A stretch of DNA of 64,000 nucleotides. It comes from Earliella scabrosa (lineage: Eukaryota > Basidiomycota > Agaricomycetes > Polyporales > Polyporaceae). Position 1 is the stretch's first letter; each line of letters opens with the position of its first letter. The position numbers and the translations under genes are program-made. The notes beneath the pieces were generated by a model, which searched no databases, had not been told where the DNA came from, and was given only the letters and a program-made list of their open reading frames with translations. The stretch covers positions 1,116,001-1,180,000 of the forward strand of contig JABYQQ010000007.1 in NCBI GenBank assembly GCA_022605405.1, read 5' to 3'. This document shows positions 10,755-21,770 of the stretch, one piece after another.

Positions 10755-12795
10755 ATGAAAGGCCGGATCAACCCCCTCGCACTCCTTGCACTTTCGTCGT
10801 TGAACCATCCAACACCTGCTACGTATCATGGAGAGGGTGCGTTCATGCCTGAAGTTTCTACGGTCGCGCAAGGCCTCGTGAATCAGGGTCTCGCCCCGAG
10901 CATCTCCGTTGCTGTCATCAACCTGGGTGGCAATGGTTCCGTCAACACGGGATTCGGGACATGGGGCAATAGAAGTGAAGACGGCGATCCCGCTAGGCCT
11001 GATGTAAGTGATCCGCGAGGTCGGGAATTGCAGATCGTGTATTTGCTTGTCTGACACGCTCCTTTGTCGTTGGCAGACGCTCTATGCTATCGGCTCCTGC
11101 TCTAAGGCCTTCCTTTCAGCCGCGATAGGCATCCTCATTGATGATTTCGCGCAAGGGCGGAACGTGACGGCGCTGCCAGATGGTCTCAACGAGTTCACCT
11201 TCGACACGAAGCTGCAAGCACTCTTCCCCGGAGGGGATGTCTGGGCGCTCGAGGACGAATGGGCGACGAAGAAGGCCAACATCCGGGACATCCTCAGCCA
11301 CGTCTCCGGTCTTACAAGGTGCGTCTGTGACCATTCGCTGTACGACACATCTCTCATGCCCATTCACGCAGAAACGAATTCGCATACATACGAGGCGATA
11401 CCCCACTAGACTTGGGGAAGCGTCTCAGGTATCTCAGGCCTGGCTACGAGCTACGAGAACAGTGGTCTTACATGAACTTGGTGTGTTTCTATCATCAGCG
11501 TTCGCCTTACGATACTGATGACCGGGCAGTTGTATTACTTTGGCGCCCACATCGTGGACACGTACTCAGGCAAAACATATACGGAGTTCGTCAAGGAGCG
11601 CATCTTCGATCCGCTCAACATGACCATGACCACCTTCTCCACCCAAGAGGCCGAGGCAACTGGCCTCATGTCCCAAGCTTGGGCTTTCGTCGGACGCCGC
11701 ATTCCGGTTGTCATTGAGGATCCAGCGACGGCCAACCTTGTCGCGGGCGCGGGCGGGGTAATTTCGAATGCCATAGACATGGTCAGTACATACTGGCTGG
11801 CACGGTGTTAGTCTGTTACTAACGTGGTTGATCTCATGCAGGCGAAGTGGGCTGCAACCATGCTCAATGGCGGCGTGGACCCTGTCACCAACAAGACTAT
11901 CATCCCTCGCGCTGCATATGCCGCTGTCACTTCTGCACGCTCCGTCGAGTTCGCCGCTCCGCGCAGCAAAGACATGTCCATTGTCGCGTATGGCATGGGC
12001 TGGGAACGATCATCGTTCTTGGGTCATAGTGTGAGCATCCTCGAATACGCACGTCTTGCGTCCTTGCTAACGTCCATTGTGCGATGGATTTAGATGATCA
12101 CCCATGACGGCGGTTTCCCTGGTTTCGTCAGCAAGGTGATCATCCTCCCCGACGACAACCTCGCGGTTCTCTCCCTGGTCAACACCGACCTCACCGTCGC
12201 CAGCGTCGTCCCGCTCGCGATCATCCACAGCATCCTCGAGCCCACCCGGCCATACGACCCGCTCTCCGGGCTCCCCAACCTCGGCGGCGGCTCCTCGGGC
12301 CCCAAGCCCGACCCGAGTGCGAATTGCACGAAAGAGAACGTTCCGATCGAGCGCTTTGCCGGCACGTACGTCAACCCCGGCTACGGCAACCTGACGTTCT
12401 GCGCCCCGTCGCAGACCGACGCCTCCGCCTATTGCAAGAGCGCGCTCTCAGACCTCGCTGCGATCAGCCCGAACGGGACCGTCGAGCCGCACACGCTCAT
12501 CGCGGCCTCACCACGGATCGTGAGCCATGTGAGCATGCAGCGGACGTGCAATGCGGGATCCGACCGTGCGGAGACGTTCAAGGTCATCTTCCAATCGATT
12601 TACCCGAAGGGCTACGGTCGCAACCAGACCCCATTCGCGGAGCCGCTGCCATCGTCCCTCCCGCAGGCGGACGTGGAGTGTATTCTGAACGAGAGCGGGG
12701 AGGTTGTGGGCTGTGGGTGGCTGAACCTTGAGCCTGGACATAAGAGGACAGGCACTCTGCAGGAGCGGGCGGATGTGTGGTGGGAGAAGATCTGA
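10755..12795 (+). CDS. serine beta-lactamase-like hydrolase, probably secreted
   Basis: Six exons (10755-11003, 11077-11318, 11372-11480, 11530-11781, 11842-12030, 12094-12795) give 580 residues. The three motifs of the class C beta-lactamase/penicillin-binding-protein fold are present: S90-C-S-K93, Y197-M-N199, and H351-D-G353 as the third motif. Several N-x-S/T sites and a C-terminal domain with paired cysteines fit an extracellular esterase or peptidase. The annotated start gives only a weak signal peptide (MKGRINPLALLALSS); a hydrophobic frame just upstream (10631-10742, ending in TAG) might be spliced on, so the N-terminus is uncertain. Fungal members of this fold rarely act on antibiotics; the substrate is unknown. 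It lies in opposite orientation between the two oxygenase paralogs. Confidence 0.87.
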
Positions 12796-13054
12796 TCGGT
12801 TGATTCTTTTGCTAAACATTCAAGAGTTCGTACTTTAGTTTTCTTGGGTTTCTTCCAGGTATCTTAGGTCGTATAGTTACATACTGTCACTGCGAAAATC
12901 GCACCCTGCGGACACGATGCTCTCGGCACAGCCAAGTCCGGCTCTTCAATCGGTCGCAACAGTCCCGCTGCGGTCGGCAAGCTGGTCCATCACGACGTCT
13001 CAACGCAGTGGATACTTGATACATTTGCATGCAATTTCGTTGTGACGGTGTTGG

Positions 13055-16000
13055 TCAAGTCAGATCAATGACATCGTCCTCATCATACGTAGTCTTCCGT
13101 CGCTTAGCAGGACGCTCTCGCGAAGCCTCCGCGGATTCCTTTGACCGATTACCGCCACTGCTGACCGTCGCTTTTCGTCTCCCTGCTTGTGGGTTTGGAT
13201 CGGGTTTCCCATCAAGCATTGCGAGGAACCTCGTATAGTCCGGTCCGAGTACTTCTGCCTGCTCGTCAGCTGTAGGAGCAATGCTCGCAAGAAGCTTCAG
13301 GCCCTCCGCGCGATGGTGCTTCCAACGTATAGGTCGCATCGCCCGTTCCGTTTTGGTGACCTATGGACGCGTGCGCGGTAGTCAAGATACGGACAATTGG
13401 CAACGCAAGAGAGTAAGGAACATTGCACGTACGTGGAGATTCAGCTTCAAACGCTGGCTCACTGGCACATAGTATGTGTTGTCTTTGGAAGTGCTGATGA
13501 CAGCCAGCGAGTGACCGTAGCGGGAGAGATACGACTGGACATGTCTAATCAGTCTATCGCCGGCATGCAGCCACTTCTTCGTCCCTTCCAATTCCGCTGA
13601 CTTGATGAAGTTGTAGACGGCCGTACATTGACCGCAGCTGCAGTCCGCTGGCCATCGATCCAATTGCTGTAGCTCGGCCTTGACACTAGGCGGTCGGGGT
13701 CCTAAGATTCGCTGAGCCCAGACAATGAGAACGTTTTGGAACGCAGGCGCAAAGTGAGGCGATACTAAAGGCTGCTTGTACTTGATGAGGAGTGTGCGAA
13801 GTTGGGAGAGGACCGTGACGAGCCCCGTCTCGATATCGGAATTAGCGACAGCCGCTTCCACGATCCCGTCGAGAATGGGCGAACAAGCGTCCGCGGCCTT
13901 CAGCTTCAAACACCACTCGATCCGCTCCAGTGTCAGCCTGGTCCGCTCAGCGGGTATCTGGTCCTTAGGTCGATAGTGCGCTCCCGTGCCGTCTTGGAGT
14001 TCCTGGCCTACAGTGACGCCGTACTTCCTAACGAGTCTTGCAATCGTGGATTTGAAAGTGCCACCAGGGACAACTTGGAGAGAGGCACGGCGAGAGAATA
14101 ATTCAACAACGAGAGCTCGCACCACAGCGCTTGGGAGATCAACCGCCTCCAGGCGGGGTATGTTGCTGGGCGATGAGTCAGTACAACCATAGACGTGATA
14201 TCGCGGGATACGACTCGCCTAGTCAGAAGCTCTTCGCCCGCGCCTGTCAAGACTGCTACCTGCACCATCCGCTCGACATCGAGAGGTTGGATACCTTCGG
14301 CGTGCGCCTCGGCGTAGTCGAGGAAACCTGTCGAAGCCGTCGTACACAAGATATCGAGGTCAGGAATGGGACGGTCTTCAGCGCGCGCCTTGATTGTGTC
14401 CGCAAGTAACAGGATGAGAGGTAAGAGGACCCTGCGAGCTCGACTAGGCATGATATCGGCGCCGTCCTCGCCCTCTGCAGCCTGAGGACGTTCGGTGAGC
14501 TTTCGTACGATGACGGGAACAAGATGCTCTGCATTGAGATCCACACAGGTCGTGATCCAAGATGCGGCAAACTCGCGCTGCTGCTTGATTTCGACGTCTT
14601 CTGTGAAGAAATTGGCCTTGTCGAGTCCGGCTACGAGCACGGCCTCCGACAAGCGTCCTCGATGCGCCTCGGGAACGTCGTCGGAATTGAACAGGTACTT
14701 GGCATATTCACGGAGGTTCGCGCTGTCACATTGTTGTTTGAATTGGGGCACGACGCTAATGGAACGAACACTCGGGGTTAACAGGCATATTGATGATCCG
14801 AACAAGAGCGGGTGGCTTACGTCTCCTCAAGGAACTTGAGTCCCCCATGGGCAATCGCACTCGACGTCAGCCCTGCGTGTTCTTCTACCAACGGGGTCTC
14901 CAGAGTTTCAAAGCGCTTCTTCCGCTGTGCCACGATCCAGGTTTTAGTCAAGGTCTTATGTGCAACTTTGTCATGCTTGTCCCCCACTCGCTCCTGGAGC
15001 CGATCAAGCACGCGTAGGATGTCGATGTTGTTAGGATTGTCATTAAGAGCCTTCTCTAAGCTAGGAGGGGAGTCAATGCGATCACTCACAACAGTCCAAT
15101 GGTCAAGAAATACGTACCAAGCTTGAATCTTCCGGAATCCGCAACGTTTGGCGGCTTGTACGATCTGCTCGTCCGTGAAGGACAGAGCGAAGTCGCGATT
15201 CTTGAGAACTTCCGTTACTGCTCGTATCCATAAAGCCGCATCTTTCCAGCGCACAGCGGTGGCCAAAACAGCCTCGGCAGCCGTATCGTGTTTCGATAGG
15301 GCAGGACCACGAGTAAGGGCGACATCGACCAGTTCTTCCTCCTCCGAATTGGCCTTGTTGCTTTTAGAGTCTAGCAGCTTCGTGCATGCGTACTCGAATC
15401 CCGCCTTGTATCCGCCGTGGAGGAGGTCAAAATCGCGCGCTTGTGGCCATATCACGAGCACCGTCCTCCGATACCCTGTCATACGCTACTCTGAGTATGC
15501 ACGTAAATTTCCAGGGAGCAACCCACATCGCTCCAATGATCCTGCTCCCTGTGTGCGCACGTCAGCTCACACGATCATGATGATTCAGAATACATACACA
15601 TACATTGCCCATGTAGCCCTCGTAGTCTTCCTTGTCGCACTTCTCTCTGCTCAGCACGTCTTCCAAATCGACTGGGATCGTCTCCGTCTCTTCATCAAAG
15701 GCCAGAGTCTTCCGTAAGATCGTCCCATCCAAATCCACCAGGTTCTCGACGTCGATGTCAGTATCGCAAACCTCGCCAAAGCCTACGCTTCGCCTTCCTC
15801 CCCATCCAGATCCGCGTCCGTCCGAGTCATCCCCAGTTCCGCTAATATGACATGTCATGTTCGCAAGCCCGAGACGAAACCCTAGTGTCCGCGCGAAGCT
15901 GTCGAGGAGGGCCATGAGGTGGGAGTCTCGTCCCTTGAGCGCGCTGCCCCGCAGATTTGCTTGGGAGTACTTGTGTGAGAGCAAATAGAGAATCTTCTCG

Positions 16001-17165
16001 GGCACTTCGTCATCGCCTTCTGAGATGCGTTGTTGCCAAGATGCGAGTACGTTTCGCAGTCGCTGTGTAGACGCGTTCTGCATGGGTGGGGCGGGGCGAA
16101 GCTTCTTCGTCGTATGTATGAGGTTGAAGGCGAGAGCAAGACGGTACCCACTAGTCACGGGCTTGACCTCGTGCTGGACGTCGGTATACCAGGCGAGGAT
16201 GGTGGTGTTGGACATACTATCGATGCTGCAATCGTACTCGTATTCGAGGCCTCCATGTGAGACGTGTACCGCGCCTCCGGTGAATTGAGAGGGTAGAACA
16301 ACGACGATCGTGGCAAACATGCCGTCTGCTTTCTCCGTGCTGTAGAGCATCCGTTGAGGCTCTAGACTCGCTCGATGAATTGACGACCTACTCGACGTGT
16401 GGCAGGAAACTGTCGAGAGATTCCATCAGCGTATGGTCAGCGTGCACGCACGGCGGGTCCACTCACTGGCCTCCGGTCTCATATAAAAGCAACTTGTACA
16501 AATCGCAGCGAGGACGGCTGTCGGAGACATTGACACCTAGGACCTCGCACGCGTCTTGTACGATCCTCTCAATGAAGCCTGACCACGCCTTGTGCTTCAT
16601 CTGGACCTGTGTACACAATAAATCAAACGCTTAGACCTAAAGACCGATAGTCGACCAACGCACCTGCTTCGCATCTATCTCCCAAGTGTCTCGCACATTC
16701 TTGTCAACGACAGTGCGATCCGCCATTCCAAATGGCGCCTGCTCGGCACGCTCCTTGATTGCTTTCGCGTCACGATCGCTCAATGGGAGTCCGACGGTCC
16801 CCAGGCCCTCAATTGACAGAAGCGGATTCGGTGCTTCCGGGTATACCCGATGGAACGCGAACGACCCCGAGAACTCCAGGTCTTTGCTAAAGAGCTTCTC
16901 GAGGTCGCCCTGCGAGTAAGGACGGAGATGAGTATGAACCAGAACGTCAGGAAATGCTAATCATGCTGACCCTAATGTCATCAGACGCCTCTGCAGGCTC
17001 TTCAACCTCGTCTTCCTTCCCTTCATCTTCCTCATCCTCCTCATCTTCCATCTCGTCGTCGTCACAGTCATGCTCGTGATCCCGTTCTTCAGACGCTGAG
17101 CCCACCTCCGAGCTGCCCTCAAGGTGTGGAATGAACCTCTTACGAGGGCCCCCCATGATGATCAT
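13055..17165 (-). CDS. 2OG-Fe(II) oxygenase-like protein with C-terminal SIM (paralog 2)
   Basis: Eleven exons in gene order (16971-17165, 16664-16909, 16467-16606, 16392-16409, 15604-16339, 15527-15548, 15118-15475, 14821-15060, 14219-14755, 13433-14165, 13055-13360) give 1176 residues. The exon plan is one-for-one with paralog 1, including exons of exactly 246, 18 and 22 nt. Iron ligands H198-V-D200 and distal H256, with R266 ten residues on, are intact. The first exon differs: it is short, highly acidic (Asp/Glu run) and lacks the RPTTGGKT repeats. The C-terminus is RPAKRRKTTYDEDDVIDLT, again a basic patch followed by a SUMO-interaction-like VIDLT, here at the extreme end. Intron 14166-14218 has a GC donor. 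The start at MIIMGGPRKR is the likeliest; a longer N-terminus cannot be excluded. Substrate unknown. Confidence 0.85.
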
Positions 17166-17500
17166 GCTAGTGCGGGGCTGTCCTCCCGCATGCTGGTTGA
17201 CGTGTCCGAGGGGATCAGTCGCGCTACAGACGCATGAGCGAGCCAGAATGGTATACCTTTGGCCGTGCCATCTATCCAAGTCGCCTTAGGTGAACCGAGG
17301 ATTGAAGCAGCAGTGAGAGACGCGTTCAGGACGCGTCCGCCCCGAGTTCGCCATTGCCAAGCGACGTGTCTCTCGCGTGTCAGCAGGCACGTGACCGCGA
17401 CATATCGCGACATAGAGTACAAGTTGGGGTTGGAGCCTCCGAACGACTCAGAGACGGCAGCCCTCGCACAGCTTTTGTTTCATGCATGACCAATGAATCG
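17166..17500. other. intergenic
   Basis: Promoter side of oxygenase paralog 2 and 3' side of the first ectodomain gene. A short minus-strand frame here is probably 5' untranslated sequence. Confidence 0.4.
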
Positions 17501-18435
17501 TCAACAACACAGCTGAACCAAGTGAGAATACAGAGAATACACGCTTGCTGCAACAACAAACGCCGCCAAGTTCCATCCTGAAGTCTGCATGTCGAGCTTT
17601 GAGCCTGCATTGGACCCTCCTTGAGATGGAGGCCCCGCAGACTGAACAAGATCACCGGACGAGCTCTGGGAGCTGCCTGCCTCTGATGAAGGTGAGGTCG
17701 ATGATCTTGCCATGGTCGTTGATGGGACTGAGTCTTGAGATGGAGCTCCGGTGGTGGACGCAGCCTGGTTCATCGACGGCAAAGGCGGGGAGATCGACGG
17801 CCGCGACACCGAGCTCTGGGACGATAAGCATGCCGAGCTGTTACCAGCCACGACGGTGTATTCGTCAGCTTCAACGGGTGTTAGTGTCGGTGTACTGCCA
17901 GGAACGTCGTACTGATGGCACGTACGCGATGAGAGGAGAGTTAACGGGTCCGCAAGTCTGATATAGGTGAAGCTGATGTTCTGACCTGTGGAGTCACATG
18001 GACAGGTGCCAATATTCAGCATGCAGCACTGAGCAAGGTGCAAACCTCAGAGCTCTCACACGTACCGACAGGAATGTCCACGGTCCAGATAAGGAAGCTG
18101 CTGTTGATCGGACCTAGTGTGGCCAGAGTAGGACCACCTGGCGCTATCTCGCGGTTGGGCGCGACCCAGAGTTGCTAAGACGCACTCTGAGATACACCTC
18201 GTCACCACCAGAAACGCCAGAACACGCACAATAGGAGGCTACATAGTGTGTCAGCTCATAAGGAAGACGATTCAGGACCCGCACGTACCTCCTCCGTCCA
18301 AGTCAAGCCAACTTGAGCGCATTGCACAAGATCGGGCCCGGGTGGGGTGATCGAAAAGGATGCGGACGCGAGTGTGCTGAAAAGGAGGGCAGCAAAGAAC
18401 GAAGGGATCGTCCCGCAAGCTGCGAAGAGCACCAT
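17501..18435 (-). CDS. Ig-like ectodomain surface protein A, GPI-anchor-like tail
   Basis: Five exons (18289-18435, 18230-18238, 18066-18174, 17926-17985, 17501-17868) give 230 residues: signal peptide, then a domain with SITPPGPDLVQCAQVGLTWTEE, PPIQLWVAPNREIAPG, WTVDIPVGQNISFTYIRLADPLTLLSSP and DEYTVVAG. The fold resembles the fungal Kre9/Knh-like beta-sandwich (W-x-G-x-PPY-type proteins); this is family knowledge, not a computed match. A Ser/Thr-rich stalk follows, and the protein ends in a hydrophobic stretch (WNLAAFVVAASVYSLYSHL) with no basic cytoplasmic tail, as expected for a GPI-anchor signal. Exon 2 is only 9 nt. First of three tandem paralogs; ligand unknown. Confidence 0.75.
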
Positions 18436-18825
18436 ACTCCCATACCAAACGAAGAGATATGGCACATCGATACTTATGTGCGCGCCGTTCACAGAACGCA
18501 GCTGGGCGATGTCAGCATGTTGACTTCTCCCCGTGTGGGACCACTCTGGACCACCTCAAGGCACCTCATGGCACCTCATGCCCCGGCCCGCGCGCGGGAG
18601 GAACTCGAGAATCCTAACCCGCAGTGATAGAACCTCAACGAAGATCATCCCCGCAGCTGAAGCCGTCTGATACCGGCAGATGCCTGAGATCTTACGAGTA
18701 AGTATAAGGTACAAGGGTTTCATACGGTCATGAGTTACCCCCACCATCAGCGTCCACCTATCACCGATCCTTCAACCCGGACCGCTCAACTTCCAAGTAC
18801 TTACTAGTAGTCGTTCGCTCAAGCC
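18436..18825. other. intergenic
   Basis: Spacer between tandem paralogs A and B; it holds the promoter of A and the 3' region of B. No gene seen. Confidence 0.5.
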
Positions 18826-19946
18826 TCAGCCCTCCATCAAGTTCGGAAGCGTCGACCGAAATTCGAGTCCGCGACGGCGTCGTCCGCGGCTCCGCACAAG
18901 AGCGACGCACATCGCGAGCGCGCCGACGATGAGCACGCCAGCGATCGTGCCCAGAACAACGCCCACGATCCACTGAGGGCTCCTCCCTGTGCTTGGCGCC
19001 GGAGACTCTGCTGGAGGCGGTGCAGACTGTTGCGGAGGTTCGATGGCCGTCGTGGCGTTCGTGCTAGATATAGGTGCGGCCGGAGTCTGCGCGTGGGAGG
19101 AAGCCTGTGTGCTCGATGGTGATGTCGGGCTGCTGGATGTGGAACTTGACGTCTGGCTCTGGGAGCGTGGTGAGGATGTCGAGTCCGGGGGCATGACATG
19201 AGGGTGGGTGCCACTTGCGTCGCCCTCCGTGCTCGACGGGAGTGGGATGCTGGACTGCGATGGGATAGTAGGCGTCGAGGTGCTCAACGAGCTTGTAGTG
19301 CTGGACGAGGCGTCCCTCCCCGCCGAGCCGAGTCCCGCCAGGCAGGCAGAACTGGCACCGGCTACTATCGTGTACTCCTCGGCTGGTGCACCAGACGGAC
19401 GTGAGTTGCAAGCACAGGATCGCGAGGCGCAGTACGCACGGGAAGAGAAGAGGGTGAACTGGTCGGCAAGCCTGATGTACGTGAAGCTGATGTTCTGGCC
19501 TACGGACGGCTCATGAGCGTGTTGACCGAATCGGACTGGACGGCGCCACGTACCAACGGGCAGGTCTACGGTCCAGCGGAGGAAGGTGTCGTCAATCGGT
19601 CCGAGGGTCTCCAAAGTAGGATCTCCAGGTGCGATCTGGCGGTCGGGCGCGACCCATAGTTGCTAGAAATGCTCGCGCGTGACTCTCTTGACACGGATGA
19701 CATAGGAAACAAGATAGTCACGCACTATGGGAGGCTGCCGAGGGCAGGACGACGGGTAAGCACATAGTAACCACATTTTGCGGGAAAGAGTAGCATACGC
19801 ACCTCTTCGGTCCAGAACAGGTCGACCTCAGAGCATTGCTGCAGCGGACCGGAAGAGGAGACTGAGAATAATGCGGAAGTGTACTGGCAAGAGAGAAGGG
19901 CAGAAAGGAGCGTGAGGGTCAGTCTGCGGAGTGCGTCAGGCGCCAT
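18826..19946 (-). CDS. Ig-like ectodomain surface protein B, membrane helix with short tail
   Basis: Five exons (19803-19946, 19726-19734, 19554-19662, 19440-19499, 18826-19382) give 292 residues. Exons 2-4 have exactly the sizes of those in genes A and C (9, 109, 60 nt). Order: signal peptide; ectodomain with QCSEVDLFWTEE, PPIQLWVAPDRQIAPG, GQNISFTYIRLADQFTLFSS and EEYTIVAG; a long Ser/Thr/Pro stalk of about 120 residues, probably O-glycosylated; a membrane helix (WIVGVVLGTIAGVLIVGALAM); a basic stop-transfer sequence (RSRGRRRR); and a short cytoplasmic tail ending LPNLMEG. It looks like a cell-wall or surface sensor, but no signalling domain is present. Function unknown. Confidence 0.75.
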
Positions 19947-20418
19947 AGAGGAGGACTGAGGAGAAGGGTGCAAGAATGGACGGGGGCGACTATCGCCCGT
20001 AGCTGGCGTGATAAATATCCTTGTACAGCACCGGACCCAGTGCGCCATGATTGACTCTGGATGGTGCGGGAGGGAATCACATCTGTCAGGCAAGATCCAC
20101 GATACTGACACGATGTCCTGTGCACATATCATCAGTGTCGTCTAAGAAGCGGATAGAGTCAGACTCACAGCCCGAGTGCGACTGGGGGGCACATTTGCAA
20201 GTGACAAATTGACCGTGACGGGCATCCCCAGTACAGTACCAGTGGATCCTGACACATACGGATCAAACTCCAATTTATGCGGGTAGCTACAACAATATTG
20301 CTTCAGACGTCGAAGCACATCCGCATCGCCGTTCCATGCCTCCTGAAGGATGCGACACCCCGTCTGATTCACGGAACAAACCAAACGCTCCACAGCGGCG
20401 GCAAAGTCCAAGGACCAG
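19947..20418. other. intergenic
   Basis: Spacer between paralogs B and C. Frames here are short and show no family resemblance. Confidence 0.5.
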
Positions 20419-21770
20419 TCAGCGACGAGGCTCTTCGATGATCCCGTGAGTCGACGAGAACGGATCCGCGGGATCCTCGTCCCCGTTCTGGCTATATGCG
20501 CTAGCACCATCAACACTTTCGGGAACGCCGCTCGGGAACCGTCGAGCAGCAGCATGCGCGGTGTACGCCTCAGCCACAGGAGTCTTCTCGTTCAGAACCT
20601 CGTGCGTTTCCTGGTGCTCGGGTACGGGTGCTGGGGCGGTGGCGGGCGACGCTAAACCCACATCAGTACAGAGTTAGCAAGCTCATGTCAAGAGAGAGCG
20701 CGTACAATATGGAGGGGGACACAGACCTGACTTCTCGACGTCGACGTCTCCGCTGGCAGTGCTGGTTCCCTCGTCCGGCTGCTCGGCCACCGTGAAGAGC
20801 GTGAATCGACGAGCGCTGACGATCCGGAACTTGCGCGGGCGTTCCTCTATCCGTGCCGCACACGCACAACGAGGACAGACATGGGTAAGTGTAAGTTGAT
20901 GCAGAACAGCTGATTGGGAAGCGTACCTGAACCAGCCGCGCCGGACTCGCCTCCCTTCTCGTTCCCCTGCGACCGCGACGCCGGCAGCAGGTAGATCGCA
21001 CCCGATCGGGCCCGCCGGCGTCTGAGGAAGGCGATTGCGAACCAGGAGAGTCCGAGGAGTATGAGTGCGCTTCCGACAGACGCCAGAGCCACGCCCGCGA
21101 TCCATCCCGCCGGCCGTCCCGAAGAGCTCGGGGCTGGGGTAGCAGAAGGGACTGGGCTGAGCGTCTGGAGGCAGTCAGATGTGGAGCCTTCTACGACAGT
21201 GTACTGCTGGGCTGTGTGCGCATAATGGGTGAACCTCGAGTGCTCCGAGGGAGGACGGTTCGGTACTCACGCGACGAGTAGAGGAGATACTGGTTCACGA
21301 GCTGGATGTAGGTGAAGCTGATGTTCTGGCCTGTCCGATAATAAGAAACGCAGGTGAGGGCTATGCGAATGCCTCTGACGCTGACTCACGTACCGACGGG
21401 AAGGTCGACAGTCCAGAGGAGAAAGCTGGCGTTTATCGGTCCCAGAGTTTCAAGTGTAGGGTCCCCTGGGGCGATCTGACGATTTGGGGCAACCCATAGT
21501 TGCTAGCGCATGTTGTAAATATGGGCTTCGATTGGTTATCCGTCTAGTATGTACATACAATGGGAGGCTAGAGCAAAGAGACGTGTTAGCATCCATGCTG
21601 GAGACTGAGGCGAAACATGTGCGTACCTCTTCGGTCCAGACCAGATCAACCTGAGAGCACTGCGCAAGCGTCGGACCCGGAGGGGAGATTGTGAACGACG
21701 CGAGCACGACGCCGCTGGAGACAAGGACAGAAAGGAGGGTGTAGACTGGCCCTATGAGCTTGGGGTACAT
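20419..21770 (-). CDS. Ig-like ectodomain surface protein C, membrane helix with long tail
   Basis: Seven exons (21627-21770, 21559-21567, 21394-21502, 21271-21330, 20927-21211, 20727-20846, 20419-20651) give 319 residues. The first four exons match those of paralogs A and B in size and content (SFTISPPGPTLAQCSQVDLV, PPIQLWVAPNRQIAPG, WTVDLPVG, NISFTYIQLVNQYLLYSS). The extracellular stalk is very short. The membrane helix (WIAGVALASVGSALILLGLSW) is followed by RRRRAR and a cytoplasmic tail of over 150 residues, spread over two extra exons, rich in Glu/Pro/Ala and ending IIEEPRR. The tail has no recognisable kinase, SH2-like or other domain. The plan suggests a receptor-like protein beside two relatives with little or no tail; this is inference. 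Confidence 0.75.

Noticed and set aside
4488..17165. Assignment of the oxygenases to the TET/JBP DNA-hydroxylase group
   Set aside because: The PHVDTEK...GMFATIV...FTGG and HEV...R layout is that of prolyl-hydroxylase-like proteins; TET/JBP-type motifs are not seen.
17166..17422. Frame upstream of oxygenase paralog 2 as extra N-terminal exons
   Set aside because: No resemblance to the RPTTGGKT exon of paralog 1 and no splice path found; probably leader.
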